DNA of 64,000 nt from Chitinophaga costaii (GTDB lineage Bacteria; Bacteroidota; Bacteroidia; Chitinophagales; Chitinophagaceae), in NCBI RefSeq assembly GCF_900094705.1, contig NZ_FMAR01000001.1, forward strand, positions 496,001 to 560,000, written 5' to 3'. The position numbers and the translations under genes were made by a program. The notes below the pieces were generated by a model, which made no database searches, was not told where the DNA came from, and saw only the letters and a program-made list of their open reading frames with translations. Below are positions 8,817 to 17,517 of the stretch, piece by piece (position 1 is the stretch's first letter; each line of letters starts with the position of its first letter).

Positions 8817-9350
8817 CTAAAGTGAATGTTTCCATTTGGTGAAAATATCCCATACCACAATACCGGTACTCACGGAAATGTTGAGGGAATGTTTCATGCC
8901 CAGTTGCGGTATTTCCAGGCAGCCGTTCACCACGGCCATCACGCTGGCTTCTACCCCACTTACTTCGTTGCCAAACACCAGTGCGAGGGGCTGCGCGCCC
9001 GGCTGGAAGGCATCCAGCATGATGCTGCCGGCGGCCTGCTCTACGGCCAGTACCTGGTAGCCCTGCGACTGCAATTGCTGTACGGCCTCCAGGGTGGTGG
9101 GAAAATATTCCCAGGCCACAGTATCCGTAGCGCCCAGGGCGGTTTTGTGGATATCGCGGTGGGGTGGCACCGGGGTGTAGCCACACAGGGCTATGCCTTG
9201 CAATAAAAAGGCATCTGCCGTGCGGAACACAGACCCTACGTTATGCATGCTGCGGATATTATCCAACACGAGTACAAGGGGCGTTTTATCGGCTGTTTTA
9301 AACTCACTGACCGACTTGCGGCCCAGTTCTTCCATACTCAATTTGCGCAT
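8817..9350 (-). CDS. TrmH/SpoU-family RNA methyltransferase
   Basis: A 177-residue SPOUT enzyme that methylates a ribose 2'-O in tRNA or rRNA using SAM. The three SPOUT motifs are visible: NIRSMHNVGSVFRTADA (motif 1), LVFGNEVSGV (motif 2) and KHSLNISVSTGI (motif 3), which form the trefoil knot and cofactor site. The start is the ATG at 9350 (MRKLSMEELGRK); the frame is open 44 codons further without similarity. The target nucleotide is not deducible. It lies 32 bases upstream of the UbiA gene on the same strand and is divergent from mutS. Confidence 0.88.
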   Translation of the reverse strand: MRKLSMEELGRKSVSEFKTADKTPLVLVLDNIRSMHNVGSVFRTADAFLLQGIALCGYTPVPPHRDIHKTALGATDTVAWEYFPTTLEAVQQLQSQGYQVLAVEQAAGSIMLDAFQPGAQPLALVFGNEVSGVEASVMAVVNGCLEIPQLGMKHSLNISVSTGIVVWDIFTKWKHSL

Positions 9351-9472
9351 AAGAGGGCAAAGGTACGCAATTGTACAATGTACCCATACCGTACAGCCAG
9401 GCCCCGGGGTGCTGCACACTATGAAAATGCCCCGGCAGGCAGGAGCCGGCACCCGATCACCAATGCCTGGCA

Positions 9473-9500
9473 TTTTGTACAAATTCCCGCCCTATATTTG
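9473..9500 (+). promoter_or_regulatory. Candidate mutS promoter, possibly leaderless
   Basis: TATATTTG at 9493-9500 is a perfect TAnnTTTG box, with TTTTG at 9473-9477 as a possible but closely spaced -33 element. The mutS ATG is at 9505, only four bases past the box, so a transcript from this promoter would have almost no leader. Confidence 0.45.
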
Positions 9501-9504
9501 CGCC

Positions 9505-12111
9505 ATGGCAAAAACCAAAAGCGAAGAAACCCCGCTTATGCAGCAGCACAAGGCGATCAAAACCCGGTACCCCGACGCCGTACTGCTTTTCAGGGTGGGC
9601 GATTTCTATGAAACATTTAATGAAGACGCCATTATTACCGCCAAAGTGCTGGGCATCACCCTCACCAAGCGGGCCAACGGGTCGGCTACTTATGTAGACC
9701 TGGCCGGCTTTCCCTATCATGCCCTCGATACTTATCTCCATAAGCTGGTGAAGGCGGGCTACCGCGTGGCCGTGTGCGACCAACTGGAAGATCCAAAGAT
9801 GGTAAAAGGCATTGTAAAACGCGGCGTTACCGAAATGATAACGCCTGGGGTAGCGGTCAATGATAAACTGCTGGAAAACGGGTCCAATAATTTCCTGGCC
9901 GCCGTGCATTTTGGCAATGGCATGACCGGGGTGGCCTTCCTGGATATTTCTACCGGCGAATTTTTTATTGCCCAGGGCAACCTGGAATATGTAGACAAAC
10001 TATTACAAAGTTTCCGCCCGGCGGAGGTGGTATTTGCCAAACAACAGCAGAAAAATTTCCGCCAGGTATTCGGCCATAAATTTTACACCTACACCCTGGA
10101 GGAATGGATATTTACCCACACCTATGCCGATGAGGTGATCCGCAAACATTTTGCCACCCACTCGCTCAAAGGCTTTGGCATAGAAGGGCTGAACGAAGGA
10201 ATTATTGCCGCCGGCGCCGCCCTGCACTATCTGCGCGATACAGAACATCCCCACCTGCAACATATTACTTCCATCCAGCGCATTAACCAGGAAGATTTTC
10301 TCTGGATGGACCGCTTTACAGTGCGCAACCTGGAACTGCTGCAAAGCAGCGTGGAAAACGGACAAACCCTGCTAAAAGTACTGGACAATACCGCCTCCCC
10401 CATGGGCGCCCGCCTGCTGAAACGCTGGATAGCCTTTCCACTGCGCCAGCAAGCCGCTATTGAGGAAAGGCTGGATGCGGTGGCGTTTTTAATTAAAGAA
10501 GCAGACCTGGGCAAAGCCCTGCACCATCATTTAAAACAACTGGGCGACCTGGAAAGGCTGGTGTCTAAAATACCGCTGAAGAAAATAAATCCCCGCGAAG
10601 TAATGCAACTGGCCCGTGGCCTGGAGCAGGTAAAGGCCATACAGGAATTAATGGGCGGCGTGGAAAACGCTTACCTGCAACGACTATACGAAAAGCTGGA
10701 TTGCTGCCCCCCCATGCTGGAAAAAATAATACAGGAGCTTCAGGAAAACCCGCCGGTGCAAACCCACAAGGGCGACGTGATCCGGGCCGGGGTACATGCC
10801 GAACTGGACGCCCTGCGCAAGATAGCCCACAGTGGAAAATCTTACCTGCTGCAAATACAACAACAGGAATCAGAAATAACCGGCATTCCCTCGCTGAAGG
10901 TTGCGTTCAATAACGTTTTTGGCTACTACCTGGAAGTAACCAACACCCACAAAAACAAAGTACCCGCCTCCTGGATCCGCAAGCAAACCCTGGCCAATGC
11001 AGAACGCTACATTACTCCGGAACTGAAGGAGTATGAAGAGAAGATTGTAGGCGCTGAAGAAAAAATACTTACCCTGGAACAGCAGTTGTTCGACGCCCTG
11101 TTGCAAACTTTACAGGATTACATTGCGCCCATCCAGCAAAATGCGCAGCTACTGGCGCGGCTAGACTGCCTGCTGTGTTTTGCACACAATGCTGTACAGT
11201 ATAAATACCACCGCCCTACCCTCTCCGACGATTATGTGCTGGACATTAAAGAAGGCCGCCACCCAGTGATTGAACGGGGCCTGCCGCCAGGTGAGTCTTA
11301 TGTGGCCAATGACATACTGCTGGACAAAGACACGCAGCAGATCATTATTCTCACGGGACCCAACATGAGTGGTAAATCTGCTTTGTTGCGGCAAACGGCC
11401 ATTATCACCCTCATGGCGCACATGGGTAGTTTTGTGCCGGCCACTACGGCCCACATTGGCCTCACCGATAAAATATTTACCCGCGTAGGTGCATCGGATA
11501 ACCTGAGCGGGGGCGAATCTACCTTCATGGTGGAGATGAACGAAACGGCCAGCATTATCAACAATATCAGCCCACGCAGCCTGGTGATACTGGATGAAAT
11601 AGGCCGTGGTACCAGCACCTATGATGGCATTTCCATCGCCTGGAGCATCGTGGAGTACCTGCATGATATGACAGCCCACCATCCCAAAACACTGTTTGCC
11701 ACCCACTACCATGAGTTGAATGAACTGGAGAATAAACTGGATCGGGTGAAGAACTATCATATTACCAATATGGAAAGTGGCAATAAGGTGATCTTCCTGC
11801 GCAAACTGGCGCGGGGCGGCAGCCGGCACAGCTTTGGTATTCACGTGGCCCGGATGGCGGGCATGCCGCCCCAGCTACTGGAGCGGGCCAACGAGGTGCT
11901 GGCACAACTGGAGGAAAAACATATAGAAGCGCCCTTGCAGCAAAACATTAAAAAGGTGGCAGAGAAAAGCACCCGCCTGCAGTTAAATATTTTTGATGCC
12001 CACAGCGATACTTTCCGCGACATCCGGGAGAAGCTGGAAACGGTAGACATTAACCGCCTTACCCCGGTGGAAGCGCTGATGAAACTCAATGAGATCAAGG
12101 GGATGTTATAG
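9505..12111 (+). CDS. mutS: DNA mismatch repair protein MutS
   Basis: An 868-residue MutS1 that binds mismatches and starts repair with MutL. The mismatch-contacting motif is seen as GDFYE near residue 35. The Walker A motif GPNMSGKS is at about 618-625, followed by SGGESTFMVEMNE and the signature LDEIGRGTSTYDG. Length is normal for the family. The start at 9505 (MAKTKSEETPLMQQHKAIK) places the conserved TPLMxQ segment correctly; the frame is open 104 codons further upstream but without similarity. It is transcribed alone. A partly decayed gene on the opposite strand begins right after its stop codon. Confidence 0.97.
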   Translation: MAKTKSEETPLMQQHKAIKTRYPDAVLLFRVGDFYETFNEDAIITAKVLGITLTKRANGSATYVDLAGFPYHALDTYLHKLVKAGYRVAVCDQLEDPKMVKGIVKRGVTEMITPGVAVNDKLLENGSNNFLAAVHFGNGMTGVAFLDISTGEFFIAQGNLEYVDKLLQSFRPAEVVFAKQQQKNFRQVFGHKFYTYTLEEWIFTHTYADEVIRKHFATHSLKGFGIEGLNEGIIAAGAALHYLRDTEHPHLQHITSIQRINQEDFLWMDRFTVRNLELLQSSVENGQTLLKVLDNTASPMGARLLKRWIAFPLRQQAAIEERLDAVAFLIKEADLGKALHHHLKQLGDLERLVSKIPLKKINPREVMQLARGLEQVKAIQELMGGVENAYLQRLYEKLDCCPPMLEKIIQELQENPPVQTHKGDVIRAGVHAELDALRKIAHSGKSYLLQIQQQESEITGIPSLKVAFNNVFGYYLEVTNTHKNKVPASWIRKQTLANAERYITPELKEYEEKIVGAEEKILTLEQQLFDALLQTLQDYIAPIQQNAQLLARLDCLLCFAHNAVQYKYHRPTLSDDYVLDIKEGRHPVIERGLPPGESYVANDILLDKDTQQIIILTGPNMSGKSALLRQTAIITLMAHMGSFVPATTAHIGLTDKIFTRVGASDNLSGGESTFMVEMNETASIINNISPRSLVILDEIGRGTSTYDGISIAWSIVEYLHDMTAHHPKTLFATHYHELNELENKLDRVKNYHITNMESGNKVIFLRKLARGGSRHSFGIHVARMAGMPPQLLERANEVLAQLEEKHIEAPLQQNIKKVAEKSTRLQLNIFDAHSDTFRDIREKLETVDINRLTPVEALMKLNEIKGML

Positions 12112-12118
12112 TATGGGG

Positions 12119-12370
12119 TTATTTCAGTTTAGAAAGGCGTAGGTACATGGTGTCATAAATCCCCTTGGGTTGCTGTAATAACATTTCCCAGGTCATCTGT
12201 TTTTTATCCTGTTCCCGGATGGTAATCTGCGCTGTGCGTTCCGTGCCTTGCTCATCGTTCAACATTACTGTTATTTTTTTAGCGTCCTATTGCATATTGC
12301 CGGTCAATGCGCGTTGCGATTCCAGCACATAATTCTCTTCGTCAAATGCTAACGGCACGGGACGTACGCA
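12119..12370 (-). pseudogene. Decayed gene remnant with internal amber codon
   Basis: Reading the minus strand to the TAA at 12119-12121 gives a plausible C-terminal protein segment of about 80 codons. A 31-residue stretch with PLAFDEENYVLESQRAL and ending ALTGNMQ is followed by TAG, then DAKKITVMLNDEQGTERTAQ continues through to YDTMYLRLSKLK. The sequence on both sides of the TAG has protein-like composition, so I read it as one gene broken by a nonsense mutation. Its 5' part is lost: just upstream lies a terminator hairpin. I do not recognise the family. An alternative is a real 48-codon ORF starting at the ATG after the amber codon. Confidence 0.5.
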
Positions 12371-12379
12371 ATAAAGCAC

Positions 12380-12408
12380 AAAAAAAGCCGCAGTAAAAAT
12401 ACTGCGGC
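12380..12408 (-). terminator. Strong rho-independent terminator
   Basis: GCCGCAGTA (12387-12395) pairs perfectly with TACTGCGGC (12400-12408) around a four-base loop. On the minus strand it is followed by seven T residues. It would stop transcripts from the gene at 12751-13239 or from a lost gene in between. Confidence 0.85.
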
Positions 12409-12454
12409 CGTTCTCATTTACATAGTTTCCGTTTATAAAAAAATTGCGAGGAAA

Positions 12455-12472
12455 TAACAAAATCGATTTAGC
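12455..12472. promoter_or_regulatory. LacI-type operator-like site, arm 1
   Basis: TAACAAAATCGATTTAGC, with core AAATCGATTT. It is the inverted match (17 of 18 positions) of the site at 12527-12544 and shares the core with the site in front of the LacI gene at 26118-26131. A central CG inside an AT-rich palindrome is typical of LacI-family operators. Confidence 0.5.
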
Positions 12473-12526
12473 TGTACTAACTTAGGTAATTTATCTGGAA
12501 TATCCCAACCCCATTCTGCAGTTATT

Positions 12527-12544
12527 GCTAAATCGATTTGGTTA
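12527..12544. promoter_or_regulatory. LacI-type operator-like site, arm 2
   Basis: GCTAAATCGATTTGGTTA. It shares the 13-base GCTAAATCGATTT with the site just before the LacI-family gene at 26142 and is inverted relative to the site at 12455-12472, with 54 bases between the two. Confidence 0.5.
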
Positions 12545-12750
12545 AGGATTAAAACATATATGTATTAATTATAATACGTATTATACCACCCGGTGAAGAA
12601 GCCCGGCAACAGGGCAACAGCGGTTATACAGAGCTGGAATAACCCGTAAAAAAACAGCCGGAAAATAATTGTTATCTTTTTTAAAACGCCTGTTGAAGAT
12701 GTCGCTGGGGAAGGCGCCTGGCTGGTATACACGAGGTAAGGAAAGCGCTG

Positions 12751-13239
12751 CTAGAAACTAAATGAGGCCGCCGCTGCGGGGTTATCCAGCTTGGTACTCT
12801 TGCGCTCACCGCCTACTATTACATGAATCATGTTGATCTGTTCCGCATGTTCGTTATACAGGATATCATCCTTTACCTGCACCTGTTTGGCAGCCGGTAC
12901 AGCTTCGGCTACGAGGTAGCACCACGCAGCTTCTTCTTCTATCTGGTAGCCAAGATACTTTACCACTACCGTTTTACCATCTACGCTGATGAGGAGGTGC
13001 TTGCCCAGGTAGTCTGCCACCAGGGCATCTACCGATTTCCTGTTTGCCGGGTGCAGGATATCTACCGGGGTTTTATAGTGGGTCTTTAACGCGTTTTCCA
13101 GGTCGTCGTAAAAGATGCGGCAACTTACTTGCAGCTCTTTTTTTGCGGCATCGTGTTTAATTTCCGTAACACTTACAAAGAAAGGATGGAACAGGGAAAA
13201 CCAGGCCGGCATGAACCATTTACATAATAATAGTCCCAT
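12751..13239 (-). CDS. DUF6702-type secreted protein
   Basis: A 162-residue protein with a hydrophobic N-terminus (about 1-24) that could be a signal peptide or membrane anchor. The pattern HPFFVSVTEIKHDAAKKELQVSCRIFYDDLENAL is typical of a Bacteroidota family that I recall as DUF6702. Its function is unknown; members often lie next to a HupE/UreJ-like membrane protein and an M1 peptidase, exactly as here. It is divergent from that HupE/UreJ gene with about 70 bases between starts. Assignment is from memory of the family and context. Confidence 0.7.
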   Translation of the reverse strand: MGLLLCKWFMPAWFSLFHPFFVSVTEIKHDAAKKELQVSCRIFYDDLENALKTHYKTPVDILHPANRKSVDALVADYLGKHLLISVDGKTVVVKYLGYQIEEEAAWCYLVAEAVPAAKQVQVKDDILYNEHAEQINMIHVIVGGERKSTKLDNPAAAASFSF

Positions 13240-13308
13240 TGAACTTGAAAAATTTGAATTATTACGGCAAACTTTTTATCATTACAAAACTAGACAATTA
13301 TAGGGGTA

Positions 13309-13968
13309 ATGCAGGACTTTGGGTTGTATTTTGAAATGGGGTGGCAGCATATCCTCGATTGGAATGGCTACGATCATATTCTTTTTGTAGTGGCTTTATG
13401 TGCCCTGTTCTTGTTACAGGATTGGAAAAAAATACTGGTACTCGTTACGGCTTTTACCATTGGGCATTCTATCACCCTTGCACTGAGTGTATTACACTAT
13501 TTACACATCAACCGAAATTTGATTGAGTTCCTGATACCGGTTACTATTGTGGTTACTGCTTTTGCCAATATTATCCGGCTGCCCGCTACCAAAGAACGTG
13601 GCAAGGCCGTTTTCTCTTATAGTACGGGGCGGCTTAAAATACAGCCCGCTGCCTTAAAAGGCCGGGTGCAGTTGAATTATTATTTCGCTCTTTTTTTCGG
13701 CCTGCTGCATGGGCTTGGGTTTTCCACCTACCTTAAAAGCATGCTGGGTGCGCAGACTAACATTGTGCTGCCCTTGCTGTCGTTTAACCTGGGATTGGAA
13801 GTTGGCCAGCTTGTAATTGTGGGGGGAGTGCTGCTATGCTCCACCCTCGTAACAGGTGTATTCCAGGTATCGCGGCGCGACTGGAGTTTTTTCCTATCGT
13901 CCGCCATTTTCGGGATAGCCCTGCTAATGATGATCACCCGCGCCCATACACTGCTCACCGGCCACTAG
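13309..13968 (+). CDS. HupE/UreJ-like membrane protein
   Basis: A 219-residue protein with about seven hydrophobic helices. WNGYDHILFVVALCALFLL near the start and FTIGHSITLALSVL (about 50-63) are typical of the HupE/UreJ_2 group, and a second conserved block is FFGLLHGLGFSTYL. HupE and UreJ are nickel-related permeases, but this Bacteroidota subgroup has not been tied to a metal and no hydrogenase or urease genes are nearby. It reads with the M1 peptidase 62 bases downstream and is divergent from the DUF6702-type gene. GGGG before the start may be the ribosome binding site. Confidence 0.75.
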   Translation: MQDFGLYFEMGWQHILDWNGYDHILFVVALCALFLLQDWKKILVLVTAFTIGHSITLALSVLHYLHINRNLIEFLIPVTIVVTAFANIIRLPATKERGKAVFSYSTGRLKIQPAALKGRVQLNYYFALFFGLLHGLGFSTYLKSMLGAQTNIVLPLLSFNLGLEVGQLVIVGGVLLCSTLVTGVFQVSRRDWSFFLSSAIFGIALLMMITRAHTLLTGH

Positions 13969-14030
13969 ATCAATTATCTTTTAATGCGCTGCTATCGTAG
14001 CATACCAACCTCTAAATACAACAAACGCTT

Positions 14031-16370
14031 ATGACAAAAAGAACGCTATGCCTTGCTTTGGGGATCAGCGCAGCTACATGGGCCCAGGCACAGGATATTA
14101 TGAACAATCCTGGTGCTAACCACGGCAACCGTTTCGAACAGTTAGGCACCATCCTGCCCGATCCCAATGGTTACCGCAGCGCCTCCGGTGCGCCTGGACC
14201 ACAGTACTGGCAGCAACGCGCCGACTACGACATCTCCGCTACCCTGGACGATATTCACCAGAAAATAACGGGTGCCGAAACGGTCACTTATTACAACAAT
14301 TCGCCCGACCCACTCTCCTATCTGTGGCTACAGCTTGATGAAAATGAACACCGGCCCAGCAGTGATAACAACAGTTTCGACGGCAGTAAAATGTCCGATA
14401 AAATGAGCCTGCGTGCCGTGAATGGCCTGGTAGGCCATGATGGCCCGGTACTGGGCGATAGTATCTTGTCTATTACTGATGCGGCGGGCAACAAACTGCC
14501 TTACACCATCAACCAAACGATGATGCGTGTAGACCTCCCGAAAGCGCTGGCGCCTGGTGCCAAAATTGTGTTCAAGGTGAATTGGTTTTATAATATTTCC
14601 AACCGTATGGTAGAAGGGGGCCGCGGTGGCTATGAATATTTTAAAGAGGATGGCAACTACCTCTATACCATTACGCAGTGGTATCCCCGCATGGCGGTGT
14701 ACAGCGATTTTCAGGGCTGGCAAAACAAACAATTTACCGGCCGTGGTGAGTTTGCCCTGGCTTTTGGTAATTTTAAAGTACACATGACCGTACCCGCCGA
14801 TCACATAGTAGGCGGTACCGGCGAGTGCCAGAATTATAAGGAGGTGCTTAGCCCCGCGCAGTTTCAGCGCTGGCAGCAAGCGCAAAGCAGCAAATCCCCC
14901 GTGGAGATCGTAACGCTGGATGAGGTGAAGAAAGCCATGCAAAGCAAGGCTTCCGCCACCAAAACTTATGTGTTTGAGGCGCATAATGTGCGCGACTTTG
15001 CCTGGGTATCTTCCCGCCGCATTGTGTGGGACGCCATGGCGGCCAATGTAGAAGGCAAACACGTAATGGCCATGTCTTACTACGGACCGGAAGCCTACCC
15101 GCTATACAGCCGCTATTCTACCAAGGTGGTGGCACATACCATTAAAAGTTATAGCAAACATACCATTGCCTATCCCTACCCGGTGGCTATTTCCGTAGAA
15201 GCCTCCAACGGGATGGAATACCCGATGATCTGCTTTAACTATGGCCGTGCGGAGAAAGACGGCACGTATTCCGAAGCGGTGAAAAACGGCATGATCGGCG
15301 TGATCATCCACGAAGTAGGCCACAACTTTTTCCCCATGATTGTAAACTCCGACGAGCGCCAGTGGACGTGGATGGACGAAGGGCTGAACACCTTCTGCCA
15401 GTTCATGGCCGAGCAGGAATGGGATAAGAACTATCCCAGCAGCCGCGGACCCGCACACAAGATTGTGGACTACATGAAGCTGCCCAAAGACCAGTTGGAA
15501 CCAATCATGACCAATTCTGAAAACATCATTGGTTTTGGACCCAATGCTTACGCCAAGCCCGCCACAGGCCTCAATATTTTGCGTGAAACCATTATGGGCC
15601 GAGAGCTGTTTGATTTTGCATTTAAGACCTATGCACAACGCTGGGCCTTTAAGCATCCTACTCCTTCCGATTTCTTCCGCACCATGGAGGATGCCTCTGC
15701 TGTAGACCTGGATTGGTTTTGGAGAGGATGGTTTTATAGTACCGAACCGGTGGATATTTCGCTAGACAGTGTAAAACTGTACCGCATGAACACCCACAAT
15801 CCAGAGATTGAAAACAAACTACAGCAAACTGCCTACAACCAAAATGCAACGCATATTGCCAATACCCGCAACCGCGCCGCAGGCGTGCCTTTCACGGTAG
15901 ACCAGGACACTGCCTTGCAGGACTTTTACAGCAAATACGACCGCTTTGAAGTAAGCAGCCAGGACAAAGCCGCCTACAAACAGTTTTATGATAATCTTTC
16001 GCCCGAAGAAAAACGGCTGTATGACAGCAACAAAAATTTCTACGAGCTTTCGTTCACCAACAAAGGCGGTATGGTAATGCCCCTGATCATTGAATGGACG
16101 TATGCCGATGGCAGCAAAGAAGTAGAGCGTATTTCGGCTTACATCTGGCGTAAAAACGAAAACCAGGTAAGCAAGGTGTTCGCCAAAGACAAGGCCGTGG
16201 TAGCCATCCGGCTGGATCCTTATCGCGAAACCGCAGACATCGACGAGCGCAACAACAGCTATCCGCGTACGGTAGAACCGTCCCGCTTTGAGCTGTTCCG
16301 CCAGGAGCAATTGCCGCGAGGCGCCTCCGGCGGTGGTAATCCTATGCAGCAAGCATTGAGCAAGCCTTAA
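14031..16370 (+). CDS. M1-family metallopeptidase, secreted
   Basis: A 779-residue protein with a signal peptide (about 1-20, ending WAQAQ) and an M1 aminopeptidase domain. The zinc motif HEVGH is at 427-431 and the third ligand Glu450 lies in WMDEGLNT, giving the HExxH-x18-E spacing of gluzincins. A conserved exopeptidase GxMEN-type motif appears as NGMEYP before it. The C-terminal 200 residues are specific to the Bacteroidota subgroup. It is expected to act on peptides in the periplasm or outside. It follows the HupE/UreJ-like gene and is closed by a terminator. Confidence 0.9.
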   Translation: MTKRTLCLALGISAATWAQAQDIMNNPGANHGNRFEQLGTILPDPNGYRSASGAPGPQYWQQRADYDISATLDDIHQKITGAETVTYYNNSPDPLSYLWLQLDENEHRPSSDNNSFDGSKMSDKMSLRAVNGLVGHDGPVLGDSILSITDAAGNKLPYTINQTMMRVDLPKALAPGAKIVFKVNWFYNISNRMVEGGRGGYEYFKEDGNYLYTITQWYPRMAVYSDFQGWQNKQFTGRGEFALAFGNFKVHMTVPADHIVGGTGECQNYKEVLSPAQFQRWQQAQSSKSPVEIVTLDEVKKAMQSKASATKTYVFEAHNVRDFAWVSSRRIVWDAMAANVEGKHVMAMSYYGPEAYPLYSRYSTKVVAHTIKSYSKHTIAYPYPVAISVEASNGMEYPMICFNYGRAEKDGTYSEAVKNGMIGVIIHEVGHNFFPMIVNSDERQWTWMDEGLNTFCQFMAEQEWDKNYPSSRGPAHKIVDYMKLPKDQLEPIMTNSENIIGFGPNAYAKPATGLNILRETIMGRELFDFAFKTYAQRWAFKHPTPSDFFRTMEDASAVDLDWFWRGWFYSTEPVDISLDSVKLYRMNTHNPEIENKLQQTAYNQNATHIANTRNRAAGVPFTVDQDTALQDFYSKYDRFEVSSQDKAAYKQFYDNLSPEEKRLYDSNKNFYELSFTNKGGMVMPLIIEWTYADGSKEVERISAYIWRKNENQVSKVFAKDKAVVAIRLDPYRETADIDERNNSYPRTVEPSRFELFRQEQLPRGASGGGNPMQQALSKP

Positions 16371-16385
16371 GGTAAATATCATCCC

Positions 16386-16422
16386 AAGCGGCTGTCTTCC
16401 CGGTGAAGGCAGCCGCTTTTTT
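16386..16422 (+). terminator. Rho-independent terminator after the M1 peptidase
   Basis: AAGCGGCTG-TCTTC pairs with GAAGG-CAGCCGCTT around a short loop, followed by T6. It is 15 bases past the stop codon. Confidence 0.85.
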
Positions 16423-16509
16423 GTGTCTTAGGGACAACGGATATCCATTGTATTTTTTTAAAATTCCCCGGTTGTTGTAATTTGGAGGTCCATGCAAATT
16501 ATTAGAACA

Positions 16510-17331
16510 ATGAAAAATATATTAAGTACCCTGTTACTGTGCTTTGTACTACTAGGCGCCCATGCTGCCCGCCTGGATACCGTGCTGGTGCCAAGCGCCG
16601 CCATGCAGAAGGCTGTAAAATGCGTAGTGATTGCGCCCACTGGCACCGCTAAACTTAAAAACCTGCAAGTGATATACCTGCTAAATGGTTACAGCGGAAA
16701 CCATAGCGACTATGCCAAACACATGGGCGCTTACCTAAAACAACAGGCAGACGCTCACCATTGGATTTTTGTATGTCCTGATGGTAATAATAGCTGGTAC
16801 TGGGATAGCCCCATAGATCGCAGCTTCCGCTACGAAACCTTTATCAGTGATGAACTACCGGCTTATGTAGACGCGCATTATCACACCCTGGCCAACCGGA
16901 GTGGCCGCGCCATTGCCGGCCTTAGCATGGGCGGGCATGGGGCTTTATTTAACGCCATCCGCCACCCCAACGTGTTTGGCGCTGTAGGGAGTATGAGCGG
17001 CGGGGTAGATTTCCGGCCATTCCCGGCCAACTGGGACATTGCTAAACGCCTGGGGGCGCTGGATACCGCTACGCATAACTGGGACGCCTATACGGTACAG
17101 GAACAGGTATCCCAATTAAAAAATGGGGAACTGGCCATTATCTTCGATTGTGGGGTGAAGGATTTCTTCCACACGGTAAACCATAACCTGCACGAGCGAT
17201 TGCTGGCCCTGGGCATTGACCATGATTATATAGAACGCCCCGGGGAACATAACTGGGACTACTGGAATAATTCAATTTCATTTCAACTCCTCTTTTTTCA
17301 GCATTATTTCGACAAGGCCAGCAAGCCATAA
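16510..17331 (+). CDS. Secreted alpha/beta-hydrolase esterase (esterase D / FrmB-like)
   Basis: A 273-residue exported hydrolase with a signal peptide ending GAHAA. The nucleophile elbow GLSMGGHG has Ser139. An acidic residue in FDCGVKDFF and a histidine in PGEHNWDYW complete a probable catalytic triad. The fold matches the esterase D family (S-formylglutathione hydrolase-like, feruloyl esterase-like and mycolyltransferase-like proteins); substrate is not predictable. The ATG at 16510 is chosen over 16492 because the signal peptide starts there. It is convergent with the SusD gene and could be functionally linked to that locus, but nothing proves it. Confidence 0.85.
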   Translation: MKNILSTLLLCFVLLGAHAARLDTVLVPSAAMQKAVKCVVIAPTGTAKLKNLQVIYLLNGYSGNHSDYAKHMGAYLKQQADAHHWIFVCPDGNNSWYWDSPIDRSFRYETFISDELPAYVDAHYHTLANRSGRAIAGLSMGGHGALFNAIRHPNVFGAVGSMSGGVDFRPFPANWDIAKRLGALDTATHNWDAYTVQEQVSQLKNGELAIIFDCGVKDFFHTVNHNLHERLLALGIDHDYIERPGEHNWDYWNNSISFQLLFFQHYFDKASKP

Positions 17332-17448
17332 CGCAGCTTACCATACCTTTTTTCAAAAAGTTCTGCCAGCACCCGGCAGGACTTTAATTAGGATGGTAAG
17401 CTATTGTAAAAATTTTCATAGATGTACTTTTATTTCAGACCCTCTGTA

Positions 17449-17485
17449 ACAAAATAGTCCCGCCATGAAGGCAGGACTATTTTGT
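17449..17485. terminator. Bidirectional terminator between esterase and SusD genes
   Basis: A stem of about 16 bp, AACAAAATAGTCC(C)GCC paired with GGCAGGACTATTTTGTT, around a five-base loop. T-rich arms on both strands suit the convergent arrangement. Confidence 0.85.
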
Positions 17486-17517
17486 TTTGAGTATGCTAAC
17501 AGCGAAAGGTGAAAGAC

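Larger units (their letters stand above)
12409..12750. other. Intergenic region rich in palindromes, no intact gene
   Basis: About 340 bases without a coding signal. It holds the operator-like sites listed separately (12455-12472 and 12527-12544), the palindrome ACATATATGT at 12554-12563 and the 16-bp perfect palindrome TATAATACGTATTATA at 12570-12585. The rest up to 12750 looks featureless. Confidence 0.6.

Noticed and set aside
7918..9186. A 422-residue UbiA protein with an N-terminal extension
   Set aside because: The first 134 codons lie over the TrmH gene in another frame and have no similarity to the family; the start at 8784 gives a normal length.
12363..12426. A signal-peptide-like start MRTAAVFLLRLFLCFIAYV on the minus strand before the decayed gene
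   Set aside because: The hydrophobic residues come from the terminator hairpin and its T-run; it is in another frame than the remnant and stops after 22 codons.
14328..15062. A 244-codon open frame on the minus strand inside the M1 peptidase gene
   Set aside because: It is antisense to a gene with intact catalytic motifs, has no recognisable domain, and its composition is that of a shadow frame.
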